The notes under the pieces: model-generated
Database searches by the model: none
The model's input: the letters and a program-made list of their open reading frames with translations, nothing else
What the model was told of the DNA's origin: nothing
Program-made: the position numbers and the translations under genes
Assembly (NCBI GenBank): GCA_020650975.1
Contig: JAIPMN010004200.1
Coordinates: 1 to 44,002, forward strand
Source of the DNA: Apostichopus californicus
Taxonomy: Eukaryota; Echinodermata; Holothuroidea; Aspidochirotida; Stichopodidae
Direction: 5' to 3'
Length of the DNA stretch: 44,002 nucleotides
Shown here: positions 1-11,110 of the stretch, piece after piece
How positions within the stretch are numbered: position 1 is the first letter of the stretch
Layout: each line of letters starts with the position of its first letter

Positions 1-1471
1 TAAAGGATAAATTATCGAAACCATACACAATCTTGAACACCTGGATCAAGTCCCCACGTAACCTCCTAAGCTCCAGTGTGGTGAGATTCAACAGTTGTAA
101 CCGCCTAAAGTAAGGAACACTCTTTAAGGAACTAATCATCCTAGTAGCCCTCCTCTGGACCTTTTCAAGTACTTCCTTATCCTTAGCAAAATATGGGTTC
201 CAAGCCTGCACAGCATACTCCAGATGGGGCCTAACCAACTGCTTATAAAGCCTAACAACTATGTCCTCTTTCAGAAACTGAAGTTCCTCTTGATCATACC
301 TAAATCCCTATTACCTCTTTTAGCAGCTTTGAGACAATGTTTAGAAGGTTGCAGAGATGAGTCAATGTAGATACCTAGGTCTCTTTCAACAAAGACCACC
401 TGCAACTACACACCATTAAGATTGTATGTAAACTTTTGGTTACTACTACCAATATGCATCACCTTGCATTTATCAATATTAAAAAGCATTTGCTTTCACT
501 GAGACCAGGAAAAAACTTAATCCAAATCCATTTGAAATTTCTCAGAATCACTTTTGGAAGAGACCTCAGAATACAATTTGGTGTCATCAGCAAACTTCTT
601 AGCTGTACACAAAATATCTCTGCCAATGTAATTTATATAGGCAACAAACAACAAGGGACCCAAAACAGACCCTTGTGGAACCCCACTAGTAAACGTCCTG
701 TCAAAAAGAAGTACAGCCTTTAATTACCACCGTCTGTTTCCTATTACCAAGCCAATTCTCGATCCAAGACAGTAAATTCCCATTGACACCCATACTCTTC
801 TGCCTAAGTCAAAGACGCTGGTGGGGAACTTTATCAAAGGCCTTCTGGAAATCCAGGAACACAACATCTACAGACTTCTGCCTATTTAGTTACATCTTAC
901 ATACATACATGTTACATCTTCCATACACTCAAGAATATTAGTGAGACAAGACCTTTCTGACAAAAGCCATGTTGAGACTCTCTGATCAAAGACTGACCAC
1001 TGAAGTGACTGACCATAGACTTTTTAACAATAGACTCCATGACATTACAAACAACACTAGTGAGACTAACAGGCCTGTAATTACTGGACTTAGACTTATC
1101 ACTCTTCTTGAAAATTGGGGTAATATTAGCACATCTCCAGTCCTGAGAAACATAACCTTCATTCATAAATTTTATGAAAACCAATGAGAGTGGAACGCAG
1201 AAATGGTGTGCAAAAGTCTACAACAAATACGGATGGATTGCATCAGGCCCAGAAGCTTTAGAAACATTTAGTCGAAGTAGCTCCTTTAAGACAACCTCAT
1301 CCGAAAATAAGACCGTATCCAGTTTAGGCCTATCACTGCCCCCCTGAAAATCTGGAATACTAATAATATCTTCCCTTGTCAAAACTGACACAAAATAGTT
1401 GTTCAAAGATCTGCAAGATCCTGACTATCAGTAACTATATTATCTGCCTGTGGTGCCCTTAGAGAAACAAC
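1..1471 (-). pseudogene. Decayed CR1/Jockey-type LINE reverse transcriptase fragment
   Basis: Read on the minus strand, this stretch carries successive blocks of a non-LTR retrotransposon reverse transcriptase. They are a linker with KASGPDAIHPYLL (near 1220-1260), then ANITPIFKKSDKSKSSNYRP (near 1070-1130), then VVFLDFQKAFDKVPHQRL (near 805-865), then SWIENWLGNRKQTVV (near 720-765), then GVPQGSVLGPLLF (near 645-685) and the catalytic box as FADDTKLYS (near 570-600). The C-terminal part (near 400-490) has FNIDKCKVMHIG. The blocks lie in different frames with several stops, so the copy is dead. It runs off the left edge of the window, so its 3' end is not seen. The upstream end stops abruptly at about 1471, where an unrelated plus-strand LINE/SINE tail begins. 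CR1/Jockey group is assigned from motif order and wording; the exact clade is not resolved. Confidence 0.9.
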
Positions 1472-1515
1472 CTGTAAAGTGCTTTGAGATATTCGTTACG
1501 TAAAGCGCTATATCT
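1472..1515 (+). repeat. 3' tail scrap of an L2-type LINE or partner SINE
   Basis: The segment contains gtaaagtgctttgagat followed by gtaaagcgctatatc. This is the kind of short hairpin tail found at the 3' end of L2-type LINEs and of SINEs that borrow their machinery. Very similar words occur at 8275-8345 and about 31340-31395, also on the plus strand. Here the rest of the element is missing, and the tail runs straight into a microsatellite. Confidence 0.6.
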
Positions 1516-1569
1516 ATCTATTTATCTATCTGTCTGTCTGTCTATCTATCTGTCTGTCTGTCTGTCTGT
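1511..1569. repeat. TATC/TGTC tetranucleotide microsatellite
   Basis: Alternating blocks of (tatc)n and (tgtc)n follow directly on the LINE/SINE tail at 1472-1515. They are probably the expanded 3' simple-sequence end of that element. Confidence 0.9.
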
Positions 1570-2049
1570 TCGAGAACAAGTTCATTCAATAGTTTGGATG
1601 AAAAACGTGATGTGTTCCTGTTGTCCCGTCACATTGTCTATCACTTTGCAATTTGCTCATTTTGATGAACATCCAAGGCATTTTCTAACTTGTCCCTCTC
1701 CCTCCCCTCACCCTTCACTCAACTTGCCCCTCCCCCACCCTGGTGTGGTCATTCATTCCCATGTGCATCAGAGCACTTGTAATTCTTATTCCATTCTAGT
1801 CATAAATTTCCTTTAAATTGAAATTCTATTCAAACCAAGTGCAAAAGGTAAATTAAGGTTTAATTTCTATTTCTGAGAGTTGAGAGAAGTATGATAACAT
1901 CTCTTAATACTTGGCAAACTATTTTGCTGCTGTTTATGCATTTCCTAGGGTTATTTTTGTGTGTGTGGGACGAATAATTTTTTCTATTAATTTTACAGGA
2001 ATTATACGATAAATAAAAATTTCGATTGTTTTTTGTCAATTTCTTACAG

Positions 2050-2276
2050 TGGACAGAAATGGCCTTTTTCCCGTCTTCAGTCGTTTCCAAAGAACAAGTG
2101 ATAACCGTGACCCGCCATCTCTGGAGGGAAGAAAAACCGGTCATTTTCTCTCCTCTCCTACACATCTTCGTTCGCAACGGCGACTGTCAAAAAGGATCTT
2201 CGAAACGGAGAGAAAAAAGAAAATCGAAATACTTCAAACTTCCAGTGGAATTGATGCTGACCGCCACCTTCTGTAA
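2050..2276 (+). CDS. Possible terminal coding exon of an unknown plus-strand gene
   Basis: A good acceptor-like sequence (tttgtcaatttcttacag) ends at 2049. It is followed by about 230 bases with visibly higher GC than the AT-rich surroundings and few stops. One frame (phase 2 after the acceptor) gives a basic peptide starting DRNGLFPVFSRF and ending DADRHLL before TAA at 2274-2276. Another frame (phase 0, starting WTEMAFFPSS) stays open to 2394. The minus strand is also open here, so openness alone proves little. I recognise no domain in either frame. No upstream exon could be linked within the window, whose left end is occupied by a dead LINE. It could equally be a GC-rich non-coding patch. 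Confidence 0.25.
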
Positions 2277-5200
2277 ATCTAATCAAAAACTTCCTCAGGT
2301 CGCTTTCAAGTTTTTAAACTATCAAACCAATCTTTGTTGTCTCGTGTTTTTTCCTTCTTTTTTTTATTTTCGGCCAAGAATCAAAAACTTGTAAGTATAA
2401 TTGTAAAGTATGTATTTAAAGTTTCATCGGAAGGCAAGAGGAAATCTTGAAACGAAAAATACCTCTGGTTCAGCAGCTTCTTGTTATACCATTTTTTTTA
2501 AAACTTTTTTTTCTTTCTTTTTTTATCTCTTAGGGGGAAAAATATCCAAAAGATGTGTAGTGAAAAAGAAAAAAAATCTTTGCTTAATTTATTACCACAT
2601 TTAAATAGTAAACGGAATAAGTGATGGAATCATGGAAACAATAGGCACAAATTAATATCTTAAGTAATTTTGATAAAATTACATTTTTTCTAATGTGGGA
2701 AACCCTTAAAACTTTAGCCGATCAAGATAGCATCAAATTTTTATGGATGTCTGTCATTTTCTGTCTTTTGTAATACCAACATTGAACAAAACATTTCTAT
2801 GCATGTAACATATTTATTGCTTTTTCTCCCCCCCACCCCTTAGCATATGCTATCTTTTAGTATGTACAGTTTTATAAAATGTTATGTCATAAAAGCATTG
2901 ACAATCTGTTGGTGTGTAGTCGTTATTTCTCATACAAAAGTAGAATTTTAAACGTTACCCTAGGTAGGTGTTCTTGGGTGGGTGGGATGGCAGAATTGGA
3001 GGATAACTTTGTTTGTGAGGGGGGTAGAGAGTAGTCTGCCCCCCCTTCCCCGGACCTCCACCGTCACTCACACACAAACACTTCTCTAAATAGAGTTGTA
3101 GCCAGGCACTCTCATTCCATTTCTTCCAATTTTCCTCAATTCTGTAAAATGTATCAAAGAGAAAAAAGTATCTTAGCAAACCTTTCCTAAGGCTTTCATT
3201 TGGAAAATAATTGTGTGAATGCCTCAAATGGACAAGCTAAGCCTTATAGTACAATAGTCTTGCACAGCATTAGAATGTCAGAAACTGAGAAAATAATCTT
3301 CGAGTTTGAACCGTGTCACGTTGAGAAATCTTTCAAAACATTGCTCAAAAATATTCATGCTGTTCAGGTACTCTAAATTATCCGGCCTACGTATAGACCT
3401 ACCAGATCTTCATGCACAAACCATCCAAGCCCTACTTTGCATATTAAGAATTAGGGCTGAACAATGAATGCTAATTACTAGCTAGAGGGGCATCCCATTA
3501 AGTCAAGGAGAATATTAATTCCCATAGATAGGGAATAGAAAATTGCACAATTGACTCATGATAACTAATAATAACGGGTTTTTGAAGCGGATTATTTTTG
3601 GTTGTGAAATACCACCAATACAGACTTAAAGTTATACCTCATTTATAATGAAACTGGTACATAACCTCTCTACAGGGTGTTTTTGGTGTTTCATTCGTCT
3701 TGCGACATTTATTATTTTAGGTCTCTGTGCCCTGACTTCTATGTACAAAGCATCGCAGCTTTACATCAAGGCTTGCGTCAGTATCAATTTGACTCGGACG
3801 TTAATACATGTTTATCATTTCCTTAGCAACGTACTTTCTGAATCACTTCATTACCATAGTTTCAAAATTTCACACCTCATTGAAACTTGCCACTTGTAGT
3901 AGAGGTATGTCGGCATTCTGTTCTAAAACTGAAAGTCAGTTAATTCAGAGGTCAGCTTAAGGGCAGGTTATTGTTTGGTACATCAGGATTTCAACCTCTC
4001 TAACCAGGTTGACGTATTAACATAATCGTTGCAAAATAAACTGAACTGTATGATGGGGAATTTTTCAATTATGTCAGTTCCTTTATCGAACAATTATGAA
4101 AACAAGATGGCAATCGGAGCTAACTTGTGACTAACTTGTTTTCAGTTTAATATTAAAACATTAGTCGCACAGCTGTTTTCAGGAGAAAATATCGCTCTAT
4201 ACAAATAGATTATACCTGATTTGACCTGTATTTTACAGCCCAAGTTTGCTTGGAGGTATTTGTATAAATTTTAATGCACAGAAGGATTCTCGAATAGAAA
4301 AATAAAAATAGAACTGTGAAAATGGTGCCTTTTACTAAACGCTGAGTAGAGACAGTTTGCTTGCCTTTGGGATTTTTAAAAATGGTCATTTTGATCAACT
4401 TGTTATTAAGAAAAATAAAGTAAAATTTAAGATAAATTTTTAGCTGTTCATTAAGTCATTGATTTTGGCAATAGTAATTTCCAGGCCTTTTCAAACATTT
4501 TGTTGTGTTCGAATGAAGAGGGAGTAATTGATACTGTTTGTGCCGCAATGTGTGTTACACAGTCATAAATATTCATGAAGGTGATATGACTATTTATGAT
4601 GGTTACGATTGGTCAATGTTGTTGCTATGAATATTCATTAAGCTAACACAGCATGGTTCTTTGGGGGTGCGTTTGTGGTAGCTGTCGCTGTACGTGACCT
4701 CATATTTTAATTTTCAGAACATTCAGTGGCTAAGTTTTGAAAAATTTGTGTCATTTGTAGACAAAATTACTGTAAATTCCTCCTATTTTATTGTTTTTGT
4801 TTTGATAAGTATGTTGTTATCGGATGGACTTTAAATTTAGAAATACATTGCAGTATGAAATATTTTACCAACATTCCGTGTTATCATATGCGGGTCAACT
4901 TAGAAAAAAAGGGCCAGGAAAAAGTGTTCTACTTTCCAACAAAGACGGGAAAATAGGTAAACAAGGAACTAGAAATTAAAGTTATTATTTCAACACAAGT
5001 TGCACTTGGTCAAAATAATGTAAGTTTTGACATAAACAATTTTCAACAAATATAATCAAGTCCCACAGAACAGCAAAATCATATCAAATTTCCCATTTGT
5101 TTCATTATGGATCTTTTGTTTTAAAAAAAAAGGAAGTATTTAAACTTAACTGGGGAAGGAATGTAGACGTTGTACCTCATTTTTGCTTTTGGGGAGCAGA

Positions 5201-8030
5201 GGAATCTGTCTTAACAGTTCTTTACTCAAATTTAACTCTAAATGCAGTCAAAAAAGAAGTAGTGTTCTGAAAGTCAGTTCCCAGTCATAAGGATTGTGAT
5301 CAATTGATAATGATTAACTAGCTAATGCCTAAACACCCAGGAGTTTAAAGGTATTCCTGGGTTTTATTTCTCAGTTAAACCCTCAACTTATAAAAGCTGT
5401 GAGTAACTTCCGTGAATTCTTTTAATTTCATTTCGTCTCGGTACAAATATGTAGAATGCAGTTCTAGGCTCTGGTGTAACCTTTTTAAATAAAATGAATA
5501 AAGTATCTAATTTGTCATGTAACACAAATTTATTGAACAAAATCTATTAATAAGTGGTTAAAAGGATTTAACATTTTGTCTGCAACTCCTGACAATATAT
5601 TTGGTGCTGTAAAAAAGTTTTAAAATTTGATGTATGAATTATCAAAAAAGTGTAGTCAATGTTGCCCTCCCCCACTCCCTACTTTCCCTCCCCCTAGCAC
5701 TAATGGAAATGTTTGGTCTGAAACTCACCTGCTTCATCATCTTTTAGTCATGTTCTCATTTGTTTTATTGTCATTTTTCTGATATAGTCATATATATATT
5801 TTTTTTCATTCTTGTTTTGATGATGTAACTATGTTGCAGTTTGCAATTTTCTTGAAGTCTTTTGTTCAGCTCTCTTATTTCATAGTTTGCTTGTTTTGAA
5901 AACGTTTGTTATCATAATCATGATTTTATGAATATGTATTTGCATGCTTATAGGACGACCGATTTACATTTAACATCGGTATTAGATAGTATTAGATAGC
6001 TCGCATAGTCTGCATAGGTAGGTACGTTCTAACATAAATATCAATTACTCAAGAATTACAGCATTTGAAAAACTCTATATAGGTTTGTGAATCCATTTTG
6101 AAAATATTTGAAAATATATCGTTAGAAAAAGTCAAATTCCAAAAATGCATCAGCATTGCTTCTAAATATATCCTTGACAAGAAAATGGTCCACTGGTAGT
6201 CAAATTGTTACACCTCTGTTACTGCTGCCCTCAATATTGTTTGTCATGTCTGAAATAATTTAGCCTTCTTTTGGCTTTTTCACCATCCTCAATTTCTGGA
6301 AAAATATTTGTTCAATTAATCCATTGAATCCATCAAAAACAGCTTTCAAAATCAGTTTGGGCAAGTTTTAAATTTGTGAACAAAAATGATGACCTTCAGT
6401 AATATAATTTTGGTTCCTTAAATAACTAAAATCTTGACAAGTTACCCATCAAGTAGAGGAGCTAAGGAGAAACATAAAATATTACAGACCCGTTGATGAC
6501 AGTAACATAGTATTACATTATATCATACATTCATAACATAATGAATAAGTATTAGATGCCATGGCAATAAACTGTGAAGTAACTTTTTTTCTGTTTGGTT
6601 CTTAGCTTAAATGATAAACCCATACCATAAATAATATTGATTAGTGTCAAAATTCAGAAACTATAGCAATTAGTGATGGCAAATCAAAGTTTTAACTGTA
6701 TAGCAGCTTAGTTTGGTGGTCACTTCATGATGTTACCATGCCAACTGTGTATTATTTGCATTTTATGATCAAAATTACTGAATAATGACTGATTTTAATT
6801 TGGCCCTTCAAAATTTTGTCACTCAAACACCTTTTCATATTAGTACTATTCATATGCAATATTAAAAGCAAAATGCAAAAGTTTTCCACAAACACTCAAT
6901 CATTGTAAAGTCATGCTAGGTAACTGGCATTGTCATTTATCAAATTTTTGGTTATCAAATAGTGTCAAAACTAAGTCAAAATCAGCTCAAAACGATGCCA
7001 GGTGGAATAAGAAGACTGAAATAATCGTCAACAAAATTGTCTTCTTCGTATGGGCACCTGATCTTTAATTACTGAACAATGGGTCGGTCGAATTAAATAC
7101 GATTAGAAAAAAGTTAAAAAATTTTACACTTCATTTTTGGTTATATTTTTCAAATTGATTCAGTTTGGCATTGTTTACAAATGCACGTGTTAATAGAAGA
7201 AAAAACCTTAATTTGCTTGACTTTTTTCGATATTTTAAATGCATTTTTGACTCATGCACTACAAACATTCCAAGGTCGGTTCATAATTTGTCTGATTTGT
7301 TTTTTAAGCAACAAAAATGAAAGAAAGCATTTTCCTAATATTTTTTTATTTTTGTATGAATGTCTGGCAAACATATGGTCTTACTGGAATATCGCTTGTA
7401 AATTTTTTTACGATCATTCAAATTATGCATTTGGAAAATTTGAAAAGTGTAAACTGGGCGTATGAATTGGTTCTCGAGTTTGATTGAGGGTAGCTTTTCA
7501 CTTCCCAAACATTACATGCAGTGGCAAAGTGGTTAGTTATGTACCTGATATATACATCCTTCCTGTAGTATTCCTCCATTTCACATAAACCAAAAATGGG
7601 TAAAAGAAGATCTCTTTTAAACCACCTACTTGAATTTGGTATGCAGTTTCCAGAAAATTGACAACATTGCAAATGGTCAAAACTTAGGTAGTCTCCCAGG
7701 TTTTTTGTCCAGTTTTAGCAAGCTTTTTACCCATGAAATACAACATTCAGTTGTCCAAAGTTTGTCACCTAAAACACTCTTTCATAATTCTAAAATTCCC
7801 AAAATCCTGTTTTGACTTTTTGCCAACTACTTACTTGAAAATAAGACTTATTTTCATGAGAAAGTCAAACCAAACAGCATCGAAAATTGAACGAAATCAG
7901 AAAGTAAATAGCTGCGATTACAGGAATGCGGAAATCTGAGGCTTAGAAAGTACGCAATTCAGTGGAAATAAAATGTTATACCCCCCTCTTCCAAAGCTCA
8001 TTCCATTGCCTAAGTAGAAGAAGTTGTCAT
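2277..8030. other. Gene-poor AT-rich interval
   Basis: No open frame here has coding character or a recognisable domain. All are short, low-complexity translations of AT-rich DNA. The notable sites are homopolymer tracts near 2480-2525 and 2826-2842, and a perfect 12-bp palindrome at 4627-4638 inside a slightly GC-richer patch (about 4540-4710). Confidence 0.6.
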
Positions 8031-8032
8031 TG

Positions 8033-8345
8033 AGAGCGTGGTGGCCAATTGGCTAAGGCGTCGGACTCGTGATCCAAGGATTGCTGGTTCGATTCCTGCC
8101 TAGTTCATTACGTTGTGTCCTTGGGCAAGATGCTTTATCTCACTTCCCTCTCTCCACCCAGGGGATAAATGGGTACCTGTGAGGTAACTTGTCATTGGGT
8201 GCAGTATATAACTGCAGCCTCCTGGAGGGATTGTCTCTGGGACAGGTTATCATTGACCAGGGGTAATATAACGTCTGTAAAGCGCTTTGAGACCTATCGC
8301 TGGTATAAAGCACTACAGTATATAAAAAGCAGATATTATTATTAG
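8033..8345 (+). mobile_element. tRNA-derived SINE with conserved central core and L2-type tail
   Basis: The head (about 8033-8105) looks like a tRNA. It has an A-box-like tggccaattggctaaggcg and a B-box ggttcgattcc, which together form an internal RNA polymerase III promoter. A central block follows with the words gttgtgtccttgggcaagat (about 8112-8131), typical of the conserved core of metazoan V-type SINEs as I remember them. The 3' end has gtaaagcgctttgagacc and terminates in TTA repeats, matching the tail words at 1472 and 31340. The SINE is therefore essentially complete and presumably mobilised by an L2-type LINE. The assignment to a named family is not certain. Confidence 0.85.
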
Positions 8346-9138
8346 TTCGATATAGAGAAGTTCAGTGTGTAAAATGTGTTATCACAATAAAGCTGGACAT
8401 CATTTTGCAATTACTCAATCCAAACTGCTGCTGCATGTATAATATAACATAGCATATACTGAAGTATCCCATGTAATTTAAAAAAAAAAGAAATGTATGA
8501 AGCTTTTATCATATTTTAATTTTCAGACCTGTTCTTCTTTTAAAATGTAATTATCCTCATTTGTGCATGTATTAAGAGATGTAGTTTCTCAGTATCCTGT
8601 ACACAATTTTTAGATAGTTTTAGCTTTAGATAGCCTGGTTCCTGTAGTTTTGTTAATGTATTTGTCAGGGAGTTTGCTAGATATGAAGAAACAACTTAGG
8701 CCTTTGCCTGATCTGTGTTTCATGACAATTCTGTTGCTAGTTTACTGTAGAAATTTAATTTTATGCCCTTAAAACTTTGATTAGCAATAGGCATGTTTAG
8801 GATCATACATGGAAATGATTTTAGGGTCAAATGTCTACTTTGACGTAACATTAACAACCATCACGATGAAGATGCAAATTTGTTGAACAGTAAATGGACA
8901 TTAAATAATATTGTTGGTAATGTGACTTGACCAGGACAACTTGAGAGAGATACGTGAAGGGGTGTTAGCTAGGGTGGAAAACTGTCCTGCCAATGAACTG
9001 ATATTGTTGTTTTTTATGATTCTAAGTGGATGTAATTTTATGCATGTGTTGTTTTATCTGTAAAGCTGCTATTTTGTGAAAAAATCATTGGGTGATTTTG
9101 CCCCCATTATTTTTTTTTTGCTGCAAAAGCAAAGCAGA
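8346..9138. other. Interval without recognised features
   Basis: AT-rich sequence between the SINE and the tRNA-like cluster. I see no coding frame and no repeat longer than a homopolymer run. Confidence 0.5.
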
Positions 9139-9200
9139 AGTAGGGATTGAACCAGGGACCTTGTGTTCCAAAATTTTTTTTTTTACCACTACACCACTAG
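9139..9200 (-). repeat. tRNA-like module, minus strand
   Basis: On the minus strand the sequence contains an A-box-like tagtggtgtagtggtaaa and a B-box-like ctggttcaatccc at tRNA-like spacing, interrupted by a T/A homopolymer. It resembles a tRNA-derived SINE head or decayed tRNA more than a functional tRNA. Confidence 0.6.
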
Positions 9201-9288
9201 TGGACTACTGAATTTGTTTGAATAAGAAATATTTAAAGATCCAACTTCTGGGACTTAGTACTTTTTTCTCTAAAACATTTTCTCTATT

Positions 9289-9490
9289 CGGGGGGATCCG
9301 CGCAAGAAGCTAGTCAGGGGGGAGGGAATCCGCGCAACTCACCTACCCCCCGCCCGAACCTTGTCAGGGGGGAGGGGGTCCGCGCAACTCACCTACCCCG
9401 CGCGTGAACCTTGTCAGGGGGGAGGGGGTCCGCGCAACTCACCTTGTTCTGCAGAGTGACCTTGTCAGGGGGGAGGGGGAGGGGGGGGGG
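9289..9490. repeat. 50-bp GC-rich tandem repeat, about 4 copies
   Basis: The word cagggggga recurs at 9315, 9365, 9415 and 9466, giving a unit of 50 to 51 bases. Each unit also contains tccgcgcaactcacct. The array is strikingly GC-rich for this locus and contains several G-runs of 5 to 10 on the plus strand. It ends in a long G tract at about 9470-9490. Confidence 0.9.
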
Positions 9491-9546
9491 CTTTTGGGTA
9501 CCAGACCAACCTATCCAGCGAAGTCCTTTTGCAGCGATTGCTCACC

Positions 9547-9612
9547 TAGGACTTGAACCCACACTGGCAGGATGATCAAATGATTCAAAGGTAGCAGAGC
9601 TACCATTCACAC
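9547..9612 (-). repeat. tRNA-like module, minus strand
   Basis: Reading the minus strand gives atggtagctctgctacc (A-box-like) and later gtgggttcaagtcc, an excellent B-box. The spacing is tRNA-like, but I could not fold a convincing full cloverleaf by eye. It is one of a run of same-orientation tRNA-like modules between 9139 and 10260. Confidence 0.6.
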
Positions 9613-9675
9613 CATTTTGGTTCCCACTGGCTAAACTTCGTTTCTTATATTTATACTTCCAGCTTTTTCAAACGT

Positions 9676-10150
9676 CAGAAAAGTAAAAGCCTCAGCCTGG
9701 ATTCGAACTCCAGATATGACATTTATCTGACTCATTGCATTTCAGAGCACTACCAACTGCGCCACTGTAACTGTTGAGAATTATTGCTCGTTTCTAATAT
9801 TTGAACCTCAGAATGGAATGACATGCAATGATGAAAAGATCAGAAAAGTAAAAGCCCCAACCTGGAATTGAACTCCAGATGGTGCATTTATCTGACTCAT
9901 TGCATTTCAGAGCACTACCAACTGCGCCACTGTAACTGTTGAAAAATATTGCTCGTTTCTAATATTTGAACCTCAGAATGGAATGACATGCAATGATGAA
10001 AAGATAAGAAAAGTAAAAGCCCCAACCTGGAATTGAACTCCAGATGATGCATTTATCTGACTCATTGCATTTCAGAGCACTACCAACTGCGCCACTGTAA
10101 CTGTTAAGAATTATTGCTCGTTTTTAATATTTGAACCTCAGAATGGAAGT
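9676..10150 (-). repeat. 165-bp tandem repeat, three copies, each carrying a tRNA-like module
   Basis: Three near-identical units start at 9676, 9841 and 10006, an exact 165-base period; the third is slightly truncated. In each, the minus strand has an A-box-like tggcgcagttggtagtgc and, about 45 to 50 bases on, a B-box-like ggagttc(a/g)aatcc. The tRNA-like cores are at about 9691-9770, 9856-9935 and 10021-10100. They may be tandemly duplicated tRNA-derived SINE heads. A weaker related segment is visible at about 10205-10255. Pol III activity is possible but not shown by sequence alone. Confidence 0.85.
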
Positions 10151-10799
10151 AGACAAGGAAATATAGAAAAACAGATAATCTTTGAAACATCTGAATTTTT
10201 TTGTGTTCAGTGTCAGAGCACTAACTTACCACTGTGCTACAATATGTAAACTGTTAAGAAAGTTTGTAAATGTCTTGAACAGGACTCTTTAAGATGTTAG
10301 GGAAAATAGACTAGTGTTGCACCACATGCAGGTTTATATTTCAGTAACAGGGAACATATCTGTGCCAGGGTTTCTTTCTTTTGATAAGTTGTGTTCATTT
10401 GCAATATGGGGGTTTACAGGTCCTCCTCCTCATCCCATTCTGTACCCCATAGTCTATCAAGACTGGTTTTAATTGATTTTTGGCAATGGCAGTTTGTGTT
10501 TATTTTGAATCCTATCAATACATGCAACAGTATGCCACCCTGTAGGACATTTGTTTCGTTAAAAGAATCTATCTACTCCTTAGCCTACTATTGCTAAGAC
10601 AGTAACAACAGAAGTTTTCATTATTACACAATTCTACTTCATTATCAGCCCTGGAATGATGTGTGGTGATGTGATGATTTTTTAATCGAGTCATTTAATA
10701 AAAAAAAAAGAGAGAAAAAAAAAGAAGGAATCAAGCCGGTGTCTTGTAGTATTTCTTGTCACTTGAAAAGCCTATTTTGGATAATGAACCACCTTGGTG

Positions 10800-11110
10800 G
10801 TCAGGAGTTGCAACTATGTAAACTTTTGGTTGGGTATAAGCTTCCAGCCAGAATAAAATCAGGGGAACCCAAGCACCTAATGGCCAGAATATTTTCAAAG
10901 AAAATCCCTAGTGTACACTACGTAAATATATAACATATATATGTGGTACAAACTAAACAGTCAAAATTTGTCCGAAAAATCCTCAGAAATTTGCAAAATA
11001 TTGCCTCATTTTACATAAAAGCAACCTCAGTTTTACCCAAATTTCTCACCCGCCCCTGCCCTGCCTATCCAATACATAAAAGGGTGGTTGCGCCCGTTTG
11101 TGGTATTTTC
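10800..11110 (-). repeat. Dispersed repeat family, copy 1 (diverged)
   Basis: On the minus strand this stretch aligns by eye with the plus strand of about 22165-22450 and the minus strand of about 26290-26615. The shared landmarks come in the same order: a gcgcaaccac-like end, a gcaaat/gcaact word, tgactgtttagtttgta, a cacatatatat segment, then ttttattctgg and an agttgcaactcctg-like end. It has no coding capacity, so it is probably a non-autonomous transposable element. Confidence 0.6.

Noticed and set aside
436..1187. Plus-strand ORFs over the left end
   Set aside because: They are antisense to the decayed LINE reverse transcriptase, which explains the low stop density.
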